Positions 34,864 through 44,318 of a stretch of 64,000 nt of DNA are shown here, piece after piece. This DNA comes from Chitinophagales bacterium (GTDB taxonomy: Bacteria; Bacteroidota; Bacteroidia; Chitinophagales; Chitinophagaceae). The translations under genes were made by a program, and so were the position numbers. Numbering within the stretch: the stretch's first letter is position 1; each line of letters opens with the position of its first letter. The stretch lies in contig JAIXLO010000097.1 of the NCBI GenBank assembly GCA_026931325.1, positions 1-64,000 of the forward strand, in the 5' to 3' direction. The notes below the pieces were generated by a model that was not told the DNA's origin, searched no databases, and worked only from the letters and a program-made list of their open reading frames with translations.

Positions 34864-36204
34864 ATGAAAACAACCTTTGTAACACTACTTGCAACATTAT
34901 TATGTGCTGTAATTGCAGATGCACAAATTATAGAACGTGCTAAAAACCGTACAAAAGATAAAGTAAAAGATAGAACAGAACAAAAAACAGATGAAACTAT
35001 TGATAAAGGATTAGATAAAGTTGAAGAAGGTATTGGCAACTTATTTAAAAAGAAAAAGAAAAAAAATAAAGACACTGAAAGTAAAACTGAAAATAAAAAC
35101 AATAACTCTGAACAAGAAACTGAAAGTACACAAAACGATAGTAATGATGTACCTGAGTTTAAAGAATATAAAGGCTCTACATTTATACCAGGTAAAAATA
35201 TTTTATTCTACGAAAACTTCGACTCTACATATATAGGTGCAGGTAATGGAAATTGGTTTGTAAATGAAATTGATGCAAGTGAAGAAAATGAAAGACCAAA
35301 TATTAGAAGCATATCACAAACAAAAGGCAAATGGCTTAAAATGCCTAAAAAAGGTTTAGCATTTCCTAACAGTTTTAAAAATTTACCAGAGCAATTTACT
35401 ATTGAGTTTGATATGTATGTAGATCCTGAAAAAATGAGTGAAATGGAAGGTGGTTTAAGTACCAATTTTGTAGCTAAAAGCAACCGAGAAGAATACGATT
35501 TTCATTGGAGCCCTGAACCTGCTTTAACTATTGATGTACACCCTCATGGACCAACAAAATTTGTAAATATATTAGCTATTACAGAGTATAGTGATACAAA
35601 AAACTATGAGGATAGAATTTTATTAAATGAAACTTTTAAAAACGATTGGAAAAAGAATGAAGTAAATCGTGTATCAATAGCAAGAAATGGACAACAAGTT
35701 TCTTTATACTTAAATGGTAAAGAAATGTTTAACCTACCGAATGCTCTACCTAAAAAAGAACAATACAATTTAATACTTACAACAAATATGTGGGGCGACG
35801 GAATTTTTATTTCTAATTATGTAGTTGCAGGAAATATTGCTAATGCTGTAGAAGAAATAAAAACTGAAGGAAAATTTGTTACCAATGCTATTTATTTTGA
35901 TGTAAACTCTTCTAGAATAAAACCTATTAGCTGGGCTACTATTAATAACATAGCACAAGCAATAAAATCTACCAATAAAAATGTATTAATTGTAGGACAT
36001 ACAGATAGCGATGGAGATGATAACTTAAATTTAAAACTCTCTCAAAAACGTGCAATTGCTGTTAAAAACACTTTAGTAAAAGAATTTGGTATTCCTGAAA
36101 GTCGTTTTATTACAGATGGTAAAGGAGAAACTGAACCTGTAGAAAATAATCAAACTGCATCTGGTAAAGCTAAAAATAGAAGAGTAGAATTTATTTTACA
36201 ATAA
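34864..36204 (+). CDS. OmpA-family protein with LamG-like middle domain
   Basis: A 446-residue exported protein. A signal peptide (MKTTFVTLLATLLCAVIADAQ) is followed by a very Lys/Asp/Glu-rich linker (about 22-90, including a KKKKKKNK run), then a beta-rich region (about 105-325) with jelly-roll character (FEFDMYV-like, VSIARNGQQVSLYLNGKEMF). The C-terminal OmpA peptidoglycan-binding domain (about 335-446) shows IYFDVNSSRIKP, VGHTDSDGDDNLNLKLSQKR and GKAKNRRVEF. It likely links the outer membrane to peptidoglycan. It lies 22 nt behind the propeller lipoprotein gene and is probably co-transcribed with it. Confidence 0.85.
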   Translation: MKTTFVTLLATLLCAVIADAQIIERAKNRTKDKVKDRTEQKTDETIDKGLDKVEEGIGNLFKKKKKKNKDTESKTENKNNNSEQETESTQNDSNDVPEFKEYKGSTFIPGKNILFYENFDSTYIGAGNGNWFVNEIDASEENERPNIRSISQTKGKWLKMPKKGLAFPNSFKNLPEQFTIEFDMYVDPEKMSEMEGGLSTNFVAKSNREEYDFHWSPEPALTIDVHPHGPTKFVNILAITEYSDTKNYEDRILLNETFKNDWKKNEVNRVSIARNGQQVSLYLNGKEMFNLPNALPKKEQYNLILTTNMWGDGIFISNYVVAGNIANAVEEIKTEGKFVTNAIYFDVNSSRIKPISWATINNIAQAIKSTNKNVLIVGHTDSDGDDNLNLKLSQKRAIAVKNTLVKEFGIPESRFITDGKGETEPVENNQTASGKAKNRRVEFILQ

Positions 36205-36278
36205 AACAATATCATTTTTAAAATAGTATTTTTTAGTAAAAATCAACCATAATAAAAAGTTAGTGTATAGGTTGCATT

Positions 36279-36298
36279 TATTATATTGCAATATAATA
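36279..36298. promoter_or_regulatory. 20-bp perfect palindrome before the two-component genes
   Basis: TATTATATTG (36279-36288) is followed directly by its reverse complement CAATATAATA (36289-36298), 17 nt before the response-regulator ATG. This may be an operator for a dimeric regulator such as the adjacent NarL-type protein; it is AT-rich, so chance is possible. Confidence 0.4.
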
Positions 36299-36315
36299 TA
36301 ATAAACGTTCTACAC

Positions 36316-36933
36316 ATGCAAATTCTGCTGGCAGATGATCATACAGTTTTATTAGATGGTTTAGAGTTATTACTATCCACTTTTGACTTTGTAAAAAAAG
36401 TAGATAAAGCTGTAAACGAAGAAGAACTATATCATCAATTATCTAATAATCCCTTACCAGATATTATTTTATTAGATATTGTATTTGGTAAAACTGATGG
36501 TAAAGAATTATGTAAAAAATTAAAACAACAATACCCTCAAATAAAAATTATTGCACTAACAAGTTATAGCGATATAGCTACTGTTAAAGCATCTTTACAA
36601 GCAGGGTTTGATGGTTATTTATTAAAATCTGAAGATAGAAATACTATTATGCAAGCTTTACAAACTGTTGTAAATAACCAACAGTTTTATAGCCCTCAAG
36701 TAAAAAATAGTTTTTTTAATCAGAGCGTTGCAAAAAATAATGCTACATTAACTAAAAGAGAAGAAGAAATTTTAAAATTAATTTTAGATGAAAAAACTAC
36801 GAAAGAAATTTCTGAAGAACTTTTTATATCAGAAAAAACAGTAGAAAATCATCGGGCAAGTTTAATGTTAAAGTTAGATGCAAAAAATATGGCAGGATTA
36901 GTAAAAAAAGCTATTACAAAAGGATATATCTAA
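36316..36933 (+). CDS. NarL/LuxR-family response regulator
   Basis: A 205-residue response regulator. The start is the ATG at 36316 (MQILLADDHTVLLDG); the longer frame begins with TTG inside a palindrome. The receiver domain (about 1-120) has the acidic pair DD, the phospho-acceptor Asp in IILLDIVFG, the Thr/Ser switch ALTSYSD and the Lys in YLLKSED. The C-terminal LuxR-type helix-turn-helix is LTKREEEILKLILDEKTTKEISEELFISEKTVENHRASLMLKL. It should be phosphorylated by the kinase encoded 10 nt downstream. Its target genes are unknown, though the palindrome upstream suggests autoregulation. Confidence 0.93.
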   Translation: MQILLADDHTVLLDGLELLLSTFDFVKKVDKAVNEEELYHQLSNNPLPDIILLDIVFGKTDGKELCKKLKQQYPQIKIIALTSYSDIATVKASLQAGFDGYLLKSEDRNTIMQALQTVVNNQQFYSPQVKNSFFNQSVAKNNATLTKREEEILKLILDEKTTKEISEELFISEKTVENHRASLMLKLDAKNMAGLVKKAITKGYI

Positions 36934-36943
36934 AATATATAGA

Positions 36944-38812
36944 ATGAAATATTGCATACTGTTTATCTTATCTATTATTACTATAGCTACTCATGCTCAA
37001 AAAAAATATTATGAACATGATTTTATAGATGCTTCTATAAAAAAGTTATATATAGAAAGTGAAACCTGTTTAAAAACAACAGAAAAAAATTGTAAAAATA
37101 TTTTTGTAGAAGCTATTAATATTGGCAAGAAAAAGAAAGTTGCTTATATGGATTTTCTTTACTTTCAGTTAGGTTATTTTTTTGATTTAACAGAACAGTT
37201 CGACTCTTCTCTTCATTATACAAAATATGCTTATCAACTAAGTAATAAAAAAGATACATTATCTGCATACAGAATTATCATCAATTCATTAGGAGCAAAT
37301 TATTTTAGAAATGGCAACTATGATAGTGCTATAAAATATATGTTGCTAACAGTAGAGTTAGAAGAAACAAGAAATAACAGACCTATTTATTTAGCTTATG
37401 CTTATAATAATTTAGGTGTAGTATTAGGTATCAATGAAAATTATGCAGAAGCTGTAGGATATTTTAAAAAAGGATTTTATTTATTAGAGAAAATAAAAGA
37501 CACTACAATTATTGCCAACATTGCATCTAACACTGCTATTTATCTTAAAAAATTAGATAAAATAAATGAAGCTCAAGAATGGGCAAGTAAAGCATTAGTT
37601 TTTGCAGAAAAATATAATAACGCTAGTGCATATTGTTATGCAAATTACATTTTAGGTACATCTGAAAAAAATATAGATAAGGCTTTAGCTTATTTAAAAT
37701 TAGCAATTGATAAAGCAAGAGTTGTAAATATGAAAGTAGTACTTGCAGATGCTCTTGATATTTATGGAGTAAAACTCTCTGAAAAAGGAAAAATGCAAGA
37801 AGCTGCATTAGCAATAGAAGAAGCCATATTACTACATAAAAATGCAAATTATACTACAGGCTTAATAGCTGCCTATAAAAATGCAGGATTAATTTATTAC
37901 AGAAAAGGTAATTTTAAATTATCGTCAGAGTATTATCAAGAATATACAGAGTTATATACTAAAACAATTCCAGAAGAAAATAAAAAAAGAATAACAGAAC
38001 TAACTACAAAATTTGAAACAGAAAAGAAAGAAAAACTACTTGCCGAACAACAATTAATTATTCAAAAAAAACATACACAATTTAAAAATGTAATTTTTAT
38101 TAGTATAGTGCTTTTACTTGCTGTATTAATTTATATTGTATATATCAGAAAAGTACAAAAACAAAAACTTAAACTTTTAAAACAAGAAAATGAAAATGCA
38201 ATTTTAAATGCTGTAATTAATAGCGAAGAACAAGAAAGAAAAAATATAAGTAGCAATTTACATGATAGTGTTGCAGCTAAATTAGGTTCTGCAAAAATGA
38301 GTTTACAAGCTATTCCTTTTCTTTCAGAAGAAAAGAAAGCTGAGCAATTAGAAAAAACAGCACAACTTATTAGTAATATTCATAAAGATGTAAGAAATAT
38401 TGCACATAATCTATTACCTGTAACTTTAGAAAAAGAAGGTTTAATAGCTGCTGTTAATGAATATGTTGATGAAATAAATCAGCTTAAAATTATTAATATA
38501 GAAACTTTTATAGACTCAGTTAGATTTACCAATTTACCTAAAAGAAATGAAATTATTATTTACAGAATTATTCAAGAGCTTATCAATAATATTGTAAAGC
38601 ATGCCAATGCAACTAAAGCAAGTATTCATATTACATCAGAAAATAATCAATTAAATATTAAAGTTGCAGATAATGGTATTGGCTTTACCACAAATAAAGA
38701 AAATCAAGGATTGTATAGTATTAAAGAACGTATTACTGCTATTAATGGTACATTTAAAATAAATAGTGAAGAAGGTAATGGTACTACAGTATCTCTTTCA
38801 TTAAATGTTTAA
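36944..38812 (+). CDS. TPR-containing sensor histidine kinase (HisKA_3 type)
   Basis: A 622-residue NarX-like kinase. It has a signal peptide (MKYCILFILSIITIATHAQ), a periplasmic array of tetratricopeptide repeats (about 60-340), a coiled segment, and one membrane helix (FKNVIFISIVLLLAVLIYIVYI). The DHp region follows with the phospho-His in QERKNISSNLHDSVAAKLG, then a HATPase_c domain with IQELINNIVKHA (N box), VADNGIGF and LYSIKERI. It pairs with the response regulator encoded just upstream. TPR input domains of this kind are frequent in Bacteroidota; the signal is unknown. A terminator follows. Confidence 0.9.
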   Translation: MKYCILFILSIITIATHAQKKYYEHDFIDASIKKLYIESETCLKTTEKNCKNIFVEAINIGKKKKVAYMDFLYFQLGYFFDLTEQFDSSLHYTKYAYQLSNKKDTLSAYRIIINSLGANYFRNGNYDSAIKYMLLTVELEETRNNRPIYLAYAYNNLGVVLGINENYAEAVGYFKKGFYLLEKIKDTTIIANIASNTAIYLKKLDKINEAQEWASKALVFAEKYNNASAYCYANYILGTSEKNIDKALAYLKLAIDKARVVNMKVVLADALDIYGVKLSEKGKMQEAALAIEEAILLHKNANYTTGLIAAYKNAGLIYYRKGNFKLSSEYYQEYTELYTKTIPEENKKRITELTTKFETEKKEKLLAEQQLIIQKKHTQFKNVIFISIVLLLAVLIYIVYIRKVQKQKLKLLKQENENAILNAVINSEEQERKNISSNLHDSVAAKLGSAKMSLQAIPFLSEEKKAEQLEKTAQLISNIHKDVRNIAHNLLPVTLEKEGLIAAVNEYVDEINQLKIINIETFIDSVRFTNLPKRNEIIIYRIIQELINNIVKHANATKASIHITSENNQLNIKVADNGIGFTTNKENQGLYSIKERITAINGTFKINSEEGNGTTVSLSLNV

Positions 38813-38860
38813 ATAAAAATATTTTATTGTGCAAATAAATGATATCATTCATTTTACAAA

Positions 38861-38888
38861 AAAAGCCTGAATTAAAATTCAGGCTTTC
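38861..38888. terminator. Bidirectional terminator between kinase and permease genes
   Basis: GCCTGAA (38865-38871) and TTCAGGC (38878-38884) form a stem with a TTAAAA loop, flanked by A-run and T-run. It serves two convergent genes. Confidence 0.85.
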
Positions 38889-38909
38889 ATTTATTTAATT
38901 ATGGTAACA

Positions 38910-40385
38910 TTAATCTTTTAGTTTACTATGTTTTCTACTATAACCAAAGTAAATTATAAAACCTAAAAGTAACCAAGCTAATAAACGAGCCCAGTTTTCC
39001 CAACCTAATCCAAAAATCATAGCTCCACAAGTTATCATACCTAATATTGGCACTAAAGGAACAAGAGGAGTTTTAAATTGTCTTGGCATATTCGGTTCTT
39101 TCTTTCTTAAAATTATAATAGCAGCACAAACTAATATAAATGCAAATAAAGTACCTATACTTGTCATGTGGCCAACAACATCTCCTGGAACAAATGATGA
39201 GAACAATGCAACTAAAACAAGAATTACAAGATTCCCTTTATATGGTGTTTTAAATTTTGGATGTAAATCTGAAAATACTTTTGGTAATAATCCATCTCTA
39301 CTCATAGAATAGAATACACGACTTTGTCCTAAAAGCATTACTAAAATTACAGAAGAAAATCCTGCAAGAATAGCAACAGTTATTGATTTGCTTAACCAAC
39401 CATAACCATGCATTGCTTCTTGTATTGCTGCTACTACAGATGCTTCACCTCCTTTTGCTGGATCTCTAAAAAAATCTACAGGTGCTAAACCAGAAAGCAC
39501 ATAAGAAAATAATACATATAAAATAGTACAAATGATTAAAGAACCAATAATACCAAATGGCATATCTTTTTTAGGATTTTTAGTTTCTTGTGCTGCTGTA
39601 CTTACAGCATCAAAACCTATAAATGCAAAGAATACTGTGCCTGCAGCACCTAAAATTCCCATGATGCCACCAAAATTATAAGTAGTACCATGATGGTCTG
39701 TATATTTTGTAGGTTCTGGAATAAATGGTGTATGATAATCAGGATTAATAAAACTCCAACCAAATGCAATTACTAAAACTACAATAGCTACTTTAATAAT
39801 TACAATAAGATTATTTACTAATGCAGATTCTTTGGTGCCTTTTATTAATAATAAACTTAATAAAGATACAATACCTAATGCAGGTAAATTAATAATACCA
39901 CTTACACCATCTGGAGAAACTTGAAATGGAGAGTGACACCATTCATAAGGTATAGGACTCATGTGAAAAACTTCTACCAATAAATTATTTAAATATTCAC
40001 TCCATGCAATACCTACAGTTGCTGCACCTACAGCATATTCTAACACTAAATCCCAACCAATAATCCAAGCCATAAATTCTCCCATTGTTGCATAAGTATA
40101 AGTATATGCACTACCAGAAATAGGTATAGATGATGCAAGTTCTGCATAACATAAACCTGCTAAAGCACAACCTATAGCAGCTAATAAAAAACCTAATGTA
40201 ACAGATGGACCAGCATTTTGTGCAATAGCTGCTGCTGTTCTTACAAATAATCCTGCACCTATTATAGCACCAATTCCTAATGCAATTAAACCCCATCCTC
40301 CTAAAGTACGTTTTAAAGAATTTTCTCCAGTTTCATTTGCTTCTGCAAGTAAAGAAGCAATAGACTTTTTTGTAAATAAACTCAT
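38910..40385 (-). CDS. APC-superfamily amino acid permease
   Basis: A 491-residue inner-membrane transporter of the amino acid-polyamine-organocation superfamily, resembling the cationic amino acid transporter (CAT/YhdG) branch. The first helix carries the substrate-binding GIGAIIGAGLFVRTA motif, and helix 6 has FFAFIGFDAVSTAAQETKNPKKDMP. Roughly twelve to fourteen hydrophobic helices are visible and the C-terminus is short and basic. It probably imports amino acids by proton symport; which one is not predictable. It is divergent from the symporter gene across a 234-nt AT-rich gap with no clear promoter element. Confidence 0.88.
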   Translation of the reverse strand: MSLFTKKSIASLLAEANETGENSLKRTLGGWGLIALGIGAIIGAGLFVRTAAAIAQNAGPSVTLGFLLAAIGCALAGLCYAELASSIPISGSAYTYTYATMGEFMAWIIGWDLVLEYAVGAATVGIAWSEYLNNLLVEVFHMSPIPYEWCHSPFQVSPDGVSGIINLPALGIVSLLSLLLIKGTKESALVNNLIVIIKVAIVVLVIAFGWSFINPDYHTPFIPEPTKYTDHHGTTYNFGGIMGILGAAGTVFFAFIGFDAVSTAAQETKNPKKDMPFGIIGSLIICTILYVLFSYVLSGLAPVDFFRDPAKGGEASVVAAIQEAMHGYGWLSKSITVAILAGFSSVILVMLLGQSRVFYSMSRDGLLPKVFSDLHPKFKTPYKGNLVILVLVALFSSFVPGDVVGHMTSIGTLFAFILVCAAIIILRKKEPNMPRQFKTPLVPLVPILGMITCGAMIFGLGWENWARLLAWLLLGFIIYFGYSRKHSKLKD

Positions 40386-40619
40386 AAGTTGGTTTTGATG
40401 ATGTATTAATTAGAGTTGAAAAGTAAGTTATTTCAATTTATTTCTTTCATTCTTTTTTTATTTTTTTATGAACGATATAAAAAAAATTATTTTAGATGAT
40501 AATAATTTTAGAAATATTAAATCAGCTACATACTTTATTTTTCAACAATTTTATAGCTAATAGCATACAATTCTTTATCTTTATTTTGTTTGTTTTAAAA
40601 CATTACTATATTCTTGCGT

Positions 40620-41996
40620 ATGAATAAAAAAGTATCCATCTTTTCATTACTTATTGTATTTACAATTGTAGCTTTCTTATACCTTTTTAAACTTCAATTT
40701 AATATTGCTATACCCGAAAGTGTACTTATTACTTCAAGATGGTTATTAGTTGCAACATTATGTTATTATGGTTTTTTGAAAAAAAATTTAACCACTTGGA
40801 TTTTGATAAGTATGGTTATAGGTATTATGATTGGATTAGATTTTCCTTCATTTGCACCTAACTTACAAGTTTTAAGTAAAATATTTTTAAGATTAGTAAA
40901 AACAATTATTGCCCCAATATTATTTGCTACATTGGTTGTTGGTATTGCTGGTCATTCTAATTTAAAACAAGTGGGCAGAATGGGTTGGAAATCTATTGTG
41001 TATTTTGAAATAGTAACAACCCTTGCATTAATTATTGGTTTAATTGCTATTAATATTTCTCAAGCAGGAAAAGGTATTCATATTCCAGAACATTTTAATC
41101 AAGAAATGCCAGAAGCAAAAGCACAAACTTGGCAAGATGTTATTTTACATATTTTTCCTGAAAACATAATAAAATCAATGTATGCAGGTGATGTATTGCC
41201 TATTGTAGTGTTTAGTGTAATATTTGGTATTGCACTTGCCATGCTTAATGAAGAAAAGAGAAAACCATTATTACATTTTTCTGAAAGCCTTGCAGAAACC
41301 ATGTTTAAGTTTACTAATATTATTATGTACTTTGCTCCATTTGGTGTTGGTGCAGCAATAGCTGTAACTGTTGGTCATTTAGGTATTGATATCTTAATAT
41401 CATTAGCAAAGTTGTTATTTACACTTTATGCTGCTTTAATTGTTTTTTTAGGTGGCGTTTTATTATCTGTAGCTTTAATAATAAAAATTCCAATAAAGAA
41501 ATTTATTCAAGCAGTTTCTGAGCCTGTATCTATAGCATTTGCTACAACAAGCTCTGAATCTGCTTTACCTATTGCTATGGAAAATATGGAGAAATTTGGA
41601 GTTCCTCGCAAAATGGTTTCATTTGTTCTGCCTACAGGATATACTTTTAATTTAGATGGAACAACTTTATATTTATCTTTAGCCTCAGTGTTTGTAGCAC
41701 AAGCTGCTGGCATACATTTAAGTTGGGAACAACAATTATTTATGGGCTTTACTTTAATGATTACGAGTAAAGGTGTAGCTGGAGTTCCAAGAGCTTCATT
41801 AGTAATTTTATTAGGAACTGCTGCTTCTTTTGGATTACCTGTTTGGCCTATTTTAGCAATTTTAGGAATTGATGAATTAATGGATATGGCTCGTACATCT
41901 GTTAATGTTATTGGAAATTGTTTGGCAAGTTGCGTTATAGCAAGATGGGAAAGTGAATTTGATGATGAAAAAGCAAGGAATTTTATTGAAAGCTAA
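40620..41996 (+). CDS. Dicarboxylate/amino acid:cation symporter (Glt/DctA type)
   Basis: A 458-residue secondary transporter of the DAACS family, which moves glutamate, aspartate or C4-dicarboxylates with H+ or Na+. I start at the ATG at 40620; the longer frame begins with TTG two codons earlier. Signature regions are FATTSSESALPIAMENME (serine-rich hairpin loop HP1), FVLPTGYTFNLDGTTLYLSL (helix 7 NxDGT) and VPRASLVILLG plus MARTSVNVIGN (helix 8) near the end. The Arg in MDMARTSVNV points to an acidic substrate. A DedA fusion gene follows after 30 nt, so an operon is possible. Confidence 0.9.
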   Translation: MNKKVSIFSLLIVFTIVAFLYLFKLQFNIAIPESVLITSRWLLVATLCYYGFLKKNLTTWILISMVIGIMIGLDFPSFAPNLQVLSKIFLRLVKTIIAPILFATLVVGIAGHSNLKQVGRMGWKSIVYFEIVTTLALIIGLIAINISQAGKGIHIPEHFNQEMPEAKAQTWQDVILHIFPENIIKSMYAGDVLPIVVFSVIFGIALAMLNEEKRKPLLHFSESLAETMFKFTNIIMYFAPFGVGAAIAVTVGHLGIDILISLAKLLFTLYAALIVFLGGVLLSVALIIKIPIKKFIQAVSEPVSIAFATTSSESALPIAMENMEKFGVPRKMVSFVLPTGYTFNLDGTTLYLSLASVFVAQAAGIHLSWEQQLFMGFTLMITSKGVAGVPRASLVILLGTAASFGLPVWPILAILGIDELMDMARTSVNVIGNCLASCVIARWESEFDDEKARNFIES

Positions 41997-42026
41997 AAGT
42001 GAAAAAATTTATTTATTAAATACAAA

Positions 42027-42968
42027 ATGAAAAAAATACTAGCCTTAATTACTTCTATTTTATTGTTTAATTGTTATGCTTTTGCACAATTAGATAGCGT
42101 TACTTTTAAAATACAAAATCAATATCAAGCCGAAATTTCTGATGTATCAGTAACAGTTTTAAATTCAGGTAAAATTTTTACTTCTAATGAAAGAGGTATT
42201 GTAACAATAGAAGCAAATTCATCAGACTCAATACAAATTACAAAAGAGAAGCATGATAAATTAATAACTACCATTCAACAAATCATAAATCAAAAACATA
42301 AAATTGTTATCCTGCATAAAGCATTTACTTGGAAAGATTTACTTACTCCAATGTTTTATATTATTAATGGAGGTCTTTGGTTATTGCTGTTTATTGTTTT
42401 TGCAGAAACAGGATTATTTGCAGGTTTCTTTTTACCAGGTGATAGTTTATTATTTGTAGCAGGTATTTTTAGTAATATGCTTGCTTCTCATTTATTTGAT
42501 ACTGGTAGTGATTTTATTAATTTATTTTTAATCATTGCTTTAATTGCAACAGCAGGAATATTAGGAAACACAGTAGGTTACTGGTTTGGAAGAAAAGTTG
42601 GTCCAACAATGTATCATTGGAAAGATAATTTATTGTTTAAGAAAAAATATTTAAATGAAGCACACGACTTTTATGAAAAACATGGAGGTGGAGCTATAGT
42701 TATTGCACGTTTTATTCCTATCATTAGAACTTTTGCTCCAATAGTAGCAGGAATTGTTGATATGAATAAAAAGAAATTTGTAGTTTATAATATTATTGGT
42801 TCTTTAGCATGGTCAGCAAGTATGGTTGCTGCTGGGCATTATTTAGATAAGTTATTTATAGATAAGTTTGAAATAGATTTAAAAAAGCATTTAGAACTAA
42901 TTGTAATTATTATCATTATTATTTCTACAGCCCCAGTGATTTTGAAATTAATAAAAAAGAAAAAATAA
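42027..42968 (+). CDS. DedA-family membrane protein with N-terminal periplasmic domain
   Basis: A 313-residue fusion. Residues 1-20 are a signal peptide (MKKILALITSILLFNCYAFA). Residues 24-97 look like a small beta-sandwich of the carboxypeptidase-regulatory type (ISDVSVTVLNSGKIFTSNER). The DedA/SNARE-associated domain begins near 105, with ETGLFAGFFLPGDSLLF, a membrane-dipping GNTVGYWFGRKVGP motif, and RFIPIIRTFAPIVAGIVDM, which carry the conserved Asp and Arg of DedA proteins. DedA proteins act in envelope homeostasis, probably as phospholipid flippases. The N-terminal export signal and domain are absent from typical DedA proteins of about 200 residues. Flanking transporter genes are 30 and 38 nt away. 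Confidence 0.82.
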   Translation: MKKILALITSILLFNCYAFAQLDSVTFKIQNQYQAEISDVSVTVLNSGKIFTSNERGIVTIEANSSDSIQITKEKHDKLITTIQQIINQKHKIVILHKAFTWKDLLTPMFYIINGGLWLLLFIVFAETGLFAGFFLPGDSLLFVAGIFSNMLASHLFDTGSDFINLFLIIALIATAGILGNTVGYWFGRKVGPTMYHWKDNLLFKKKYLNEAHDFYEKHGGGAIVIARFIPIIRTFAPIVAGIVDMNKKKFVVYNIIGSLAWSASMVAAGHYLDKLFIDKFEIDLKKHLELIVIIIIIISTAPVILKLIKKKK

Positions 42969-43006
42969 TTTATTTTGAACCTCTATTTACAATATAAAAT
43001 TTAACA

Positions 43007-44254
43007 ATGAATCAGCACAAAACTTATGGCATATTTTCTCTGCCAGTAATTGTAGGTGCTTTAGGATACTTTGTAGATATTTATGATTTACTATTATTTA
43101 CTATAGTTAGAGAACCAAGTTTGCAAGATGTAGGAGTTAATTTATCAGATAAAGCTGCTGTACTTTTTGCCAGTACAAAAATTATGAACTGGCAAATGTT
43201 TGGCTTGTTATTAGGGGGAATTTTATGGGGTACTTTAGGAGATAAAAAAGGAAGACTTAGTGTATTGTTTGGTTCAATAGCAATGTATTCAGTTGCAAAT
43301 TTTTTAACTGGTTTTGTACAAAACACAGAACAATATGCTTTAACAAGATTGGTTGCAGGTATTGGGCTTGCAGGAGAATTAGGTGCAGGAATTACTTTAG
43401 TAAGTGAACTACTTCCAAAAAATAAAAGAGGTATTGGAACATCTTTGGTAGCTGGTATTGGTTTGTTTGGTGCTGTGTTTGCCTATTACACTTTTGATTT
43501 AACAAATCATGACTGGCGTTTGTGTTTTAAAATTGGTGGAGGTCTTGGTATCATTCTTTTACTACTTCGTATTTCTGTAGTAGAAAGTGGTATGTATAAA
43601 TCAACTAAAGAGAAAAATGTACAACGTGGAAATTTTCTTATGTTCTTTACAAATGCTCACAGATTTAGAAAATATATCTGTGCAATTTTAATAGGGTTAC
43701 CCACTTGGTATGTTATTGGGATTTTAGTAAACTATAGCAATAGGTTTGCAACTGACTTATATGGCACCAATTCAATTGTTAGTGGAAAAGCAATTATGTA
43801 TGCTTATGTAGCCATTGCAATAGGAGATATTACAATAGGTTTAGTTAGTCAATATTTTAAAAGCAGAAAAAAAGCTTTACTAATATTTTATATTCTAACA
43901 ATTATTTCAATTATCTTATTCTTTAGTCCAATAAATAACAATGATACAATCATGTATTTGATATGTGGATTATTAGGCTTTAGTACAGGTTTTTGGGCAA
44001 TTTTTGTAACAATGGGTGCTGAACAATTTGGTACTAATTTAAGAGCAACAGCAGCTACAACAATTCCAAATATGGTTAGGGGGTTTTTACCACTAATTAA
44101 TATTTTATTCTTAGATATTTTTCAAAAAACATTTTCTTGGAGTTTAATAAATAGTGGCATTATTACAGGTATTATTGTTACTGCAATTGGTTTATTAGCT
44201 TTTTATTTTACTGAAGAAACTTTCCATAAAGATTTGAATTATGTAGAAGAATAG
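43007..44254 (+). CDS. MFS transporter
   Basis: A 415-residue major facilitator superfamily protein with about twelve membrane helices. Motif A between helices 2 and 3 is GTLGDKKGRLSVLFGS, with a second copy-like region near SQYFKSRKK. The early LGYFVDIYDLLLF and the segment RLVAGIGLAGELGAGITLVSELLPKNKRG are typical of sugar- or metabolite-H+ symporters of the SHS type. The substrate is unknown. It lies 38 nt after the DedA gene and 64 nt before the family 9 glycosyltransferase gene, all on the plus strand. Confidence 0.88.
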   Translation: MNQHKTYGIFSLPVIVGALGYFVDIYDLLLFTIVREPSLQDVGVNLSDKAAVLFASTKIMNWQMFGLLLGGILWGTLGDKKGRLSVLFGSIAMYSVANFLTGFVQNTEQYALTRLVAGIGLAGELGAGITLVSELLPKNKRGIGTSLVAGIGLFGAVFAYYTFDLTNHDWRLCFKIGGGLGIILLLLRISVVESGMYKSTKEKNVQRGNFLMFFTNAHRFRKYICAILIGLPTWYVIGILVNYSNRFATDLYGTNSIVSGKAIMYAYVAIAIGDITIGLVSQYFKSRKKALLIFYILTIISIILFFSPINNNDTIMYLICGLLGFSTGFWAIFVTMGAEQFGTNLRATAATTIPNMVRGFLPLINILFLDIFQKTFSWSLINSGIITGIIVTAIGLLAFYFTEETFHKDLNYVEE

Positions 44255-44306
44255 TTTCTATAATTACTATAATTTAGTTAATACCCTCCATATATTCATT
44301 AGCTAC

Positions 44307-44314
44307 TAAATTTG
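44307..44314 (+). promoter_or_regulatory. -7 box of the family 9 glycosyltransferase gene
   Basis: TAAATTTG matches TAnnTTTG and ends 4 nt before the ATG at 44319, implying a leaderless transcript. No TTG is seen 19-21 nt upstream. Confidence 0.3.
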
Positions 44315-44318
44315 CTTT

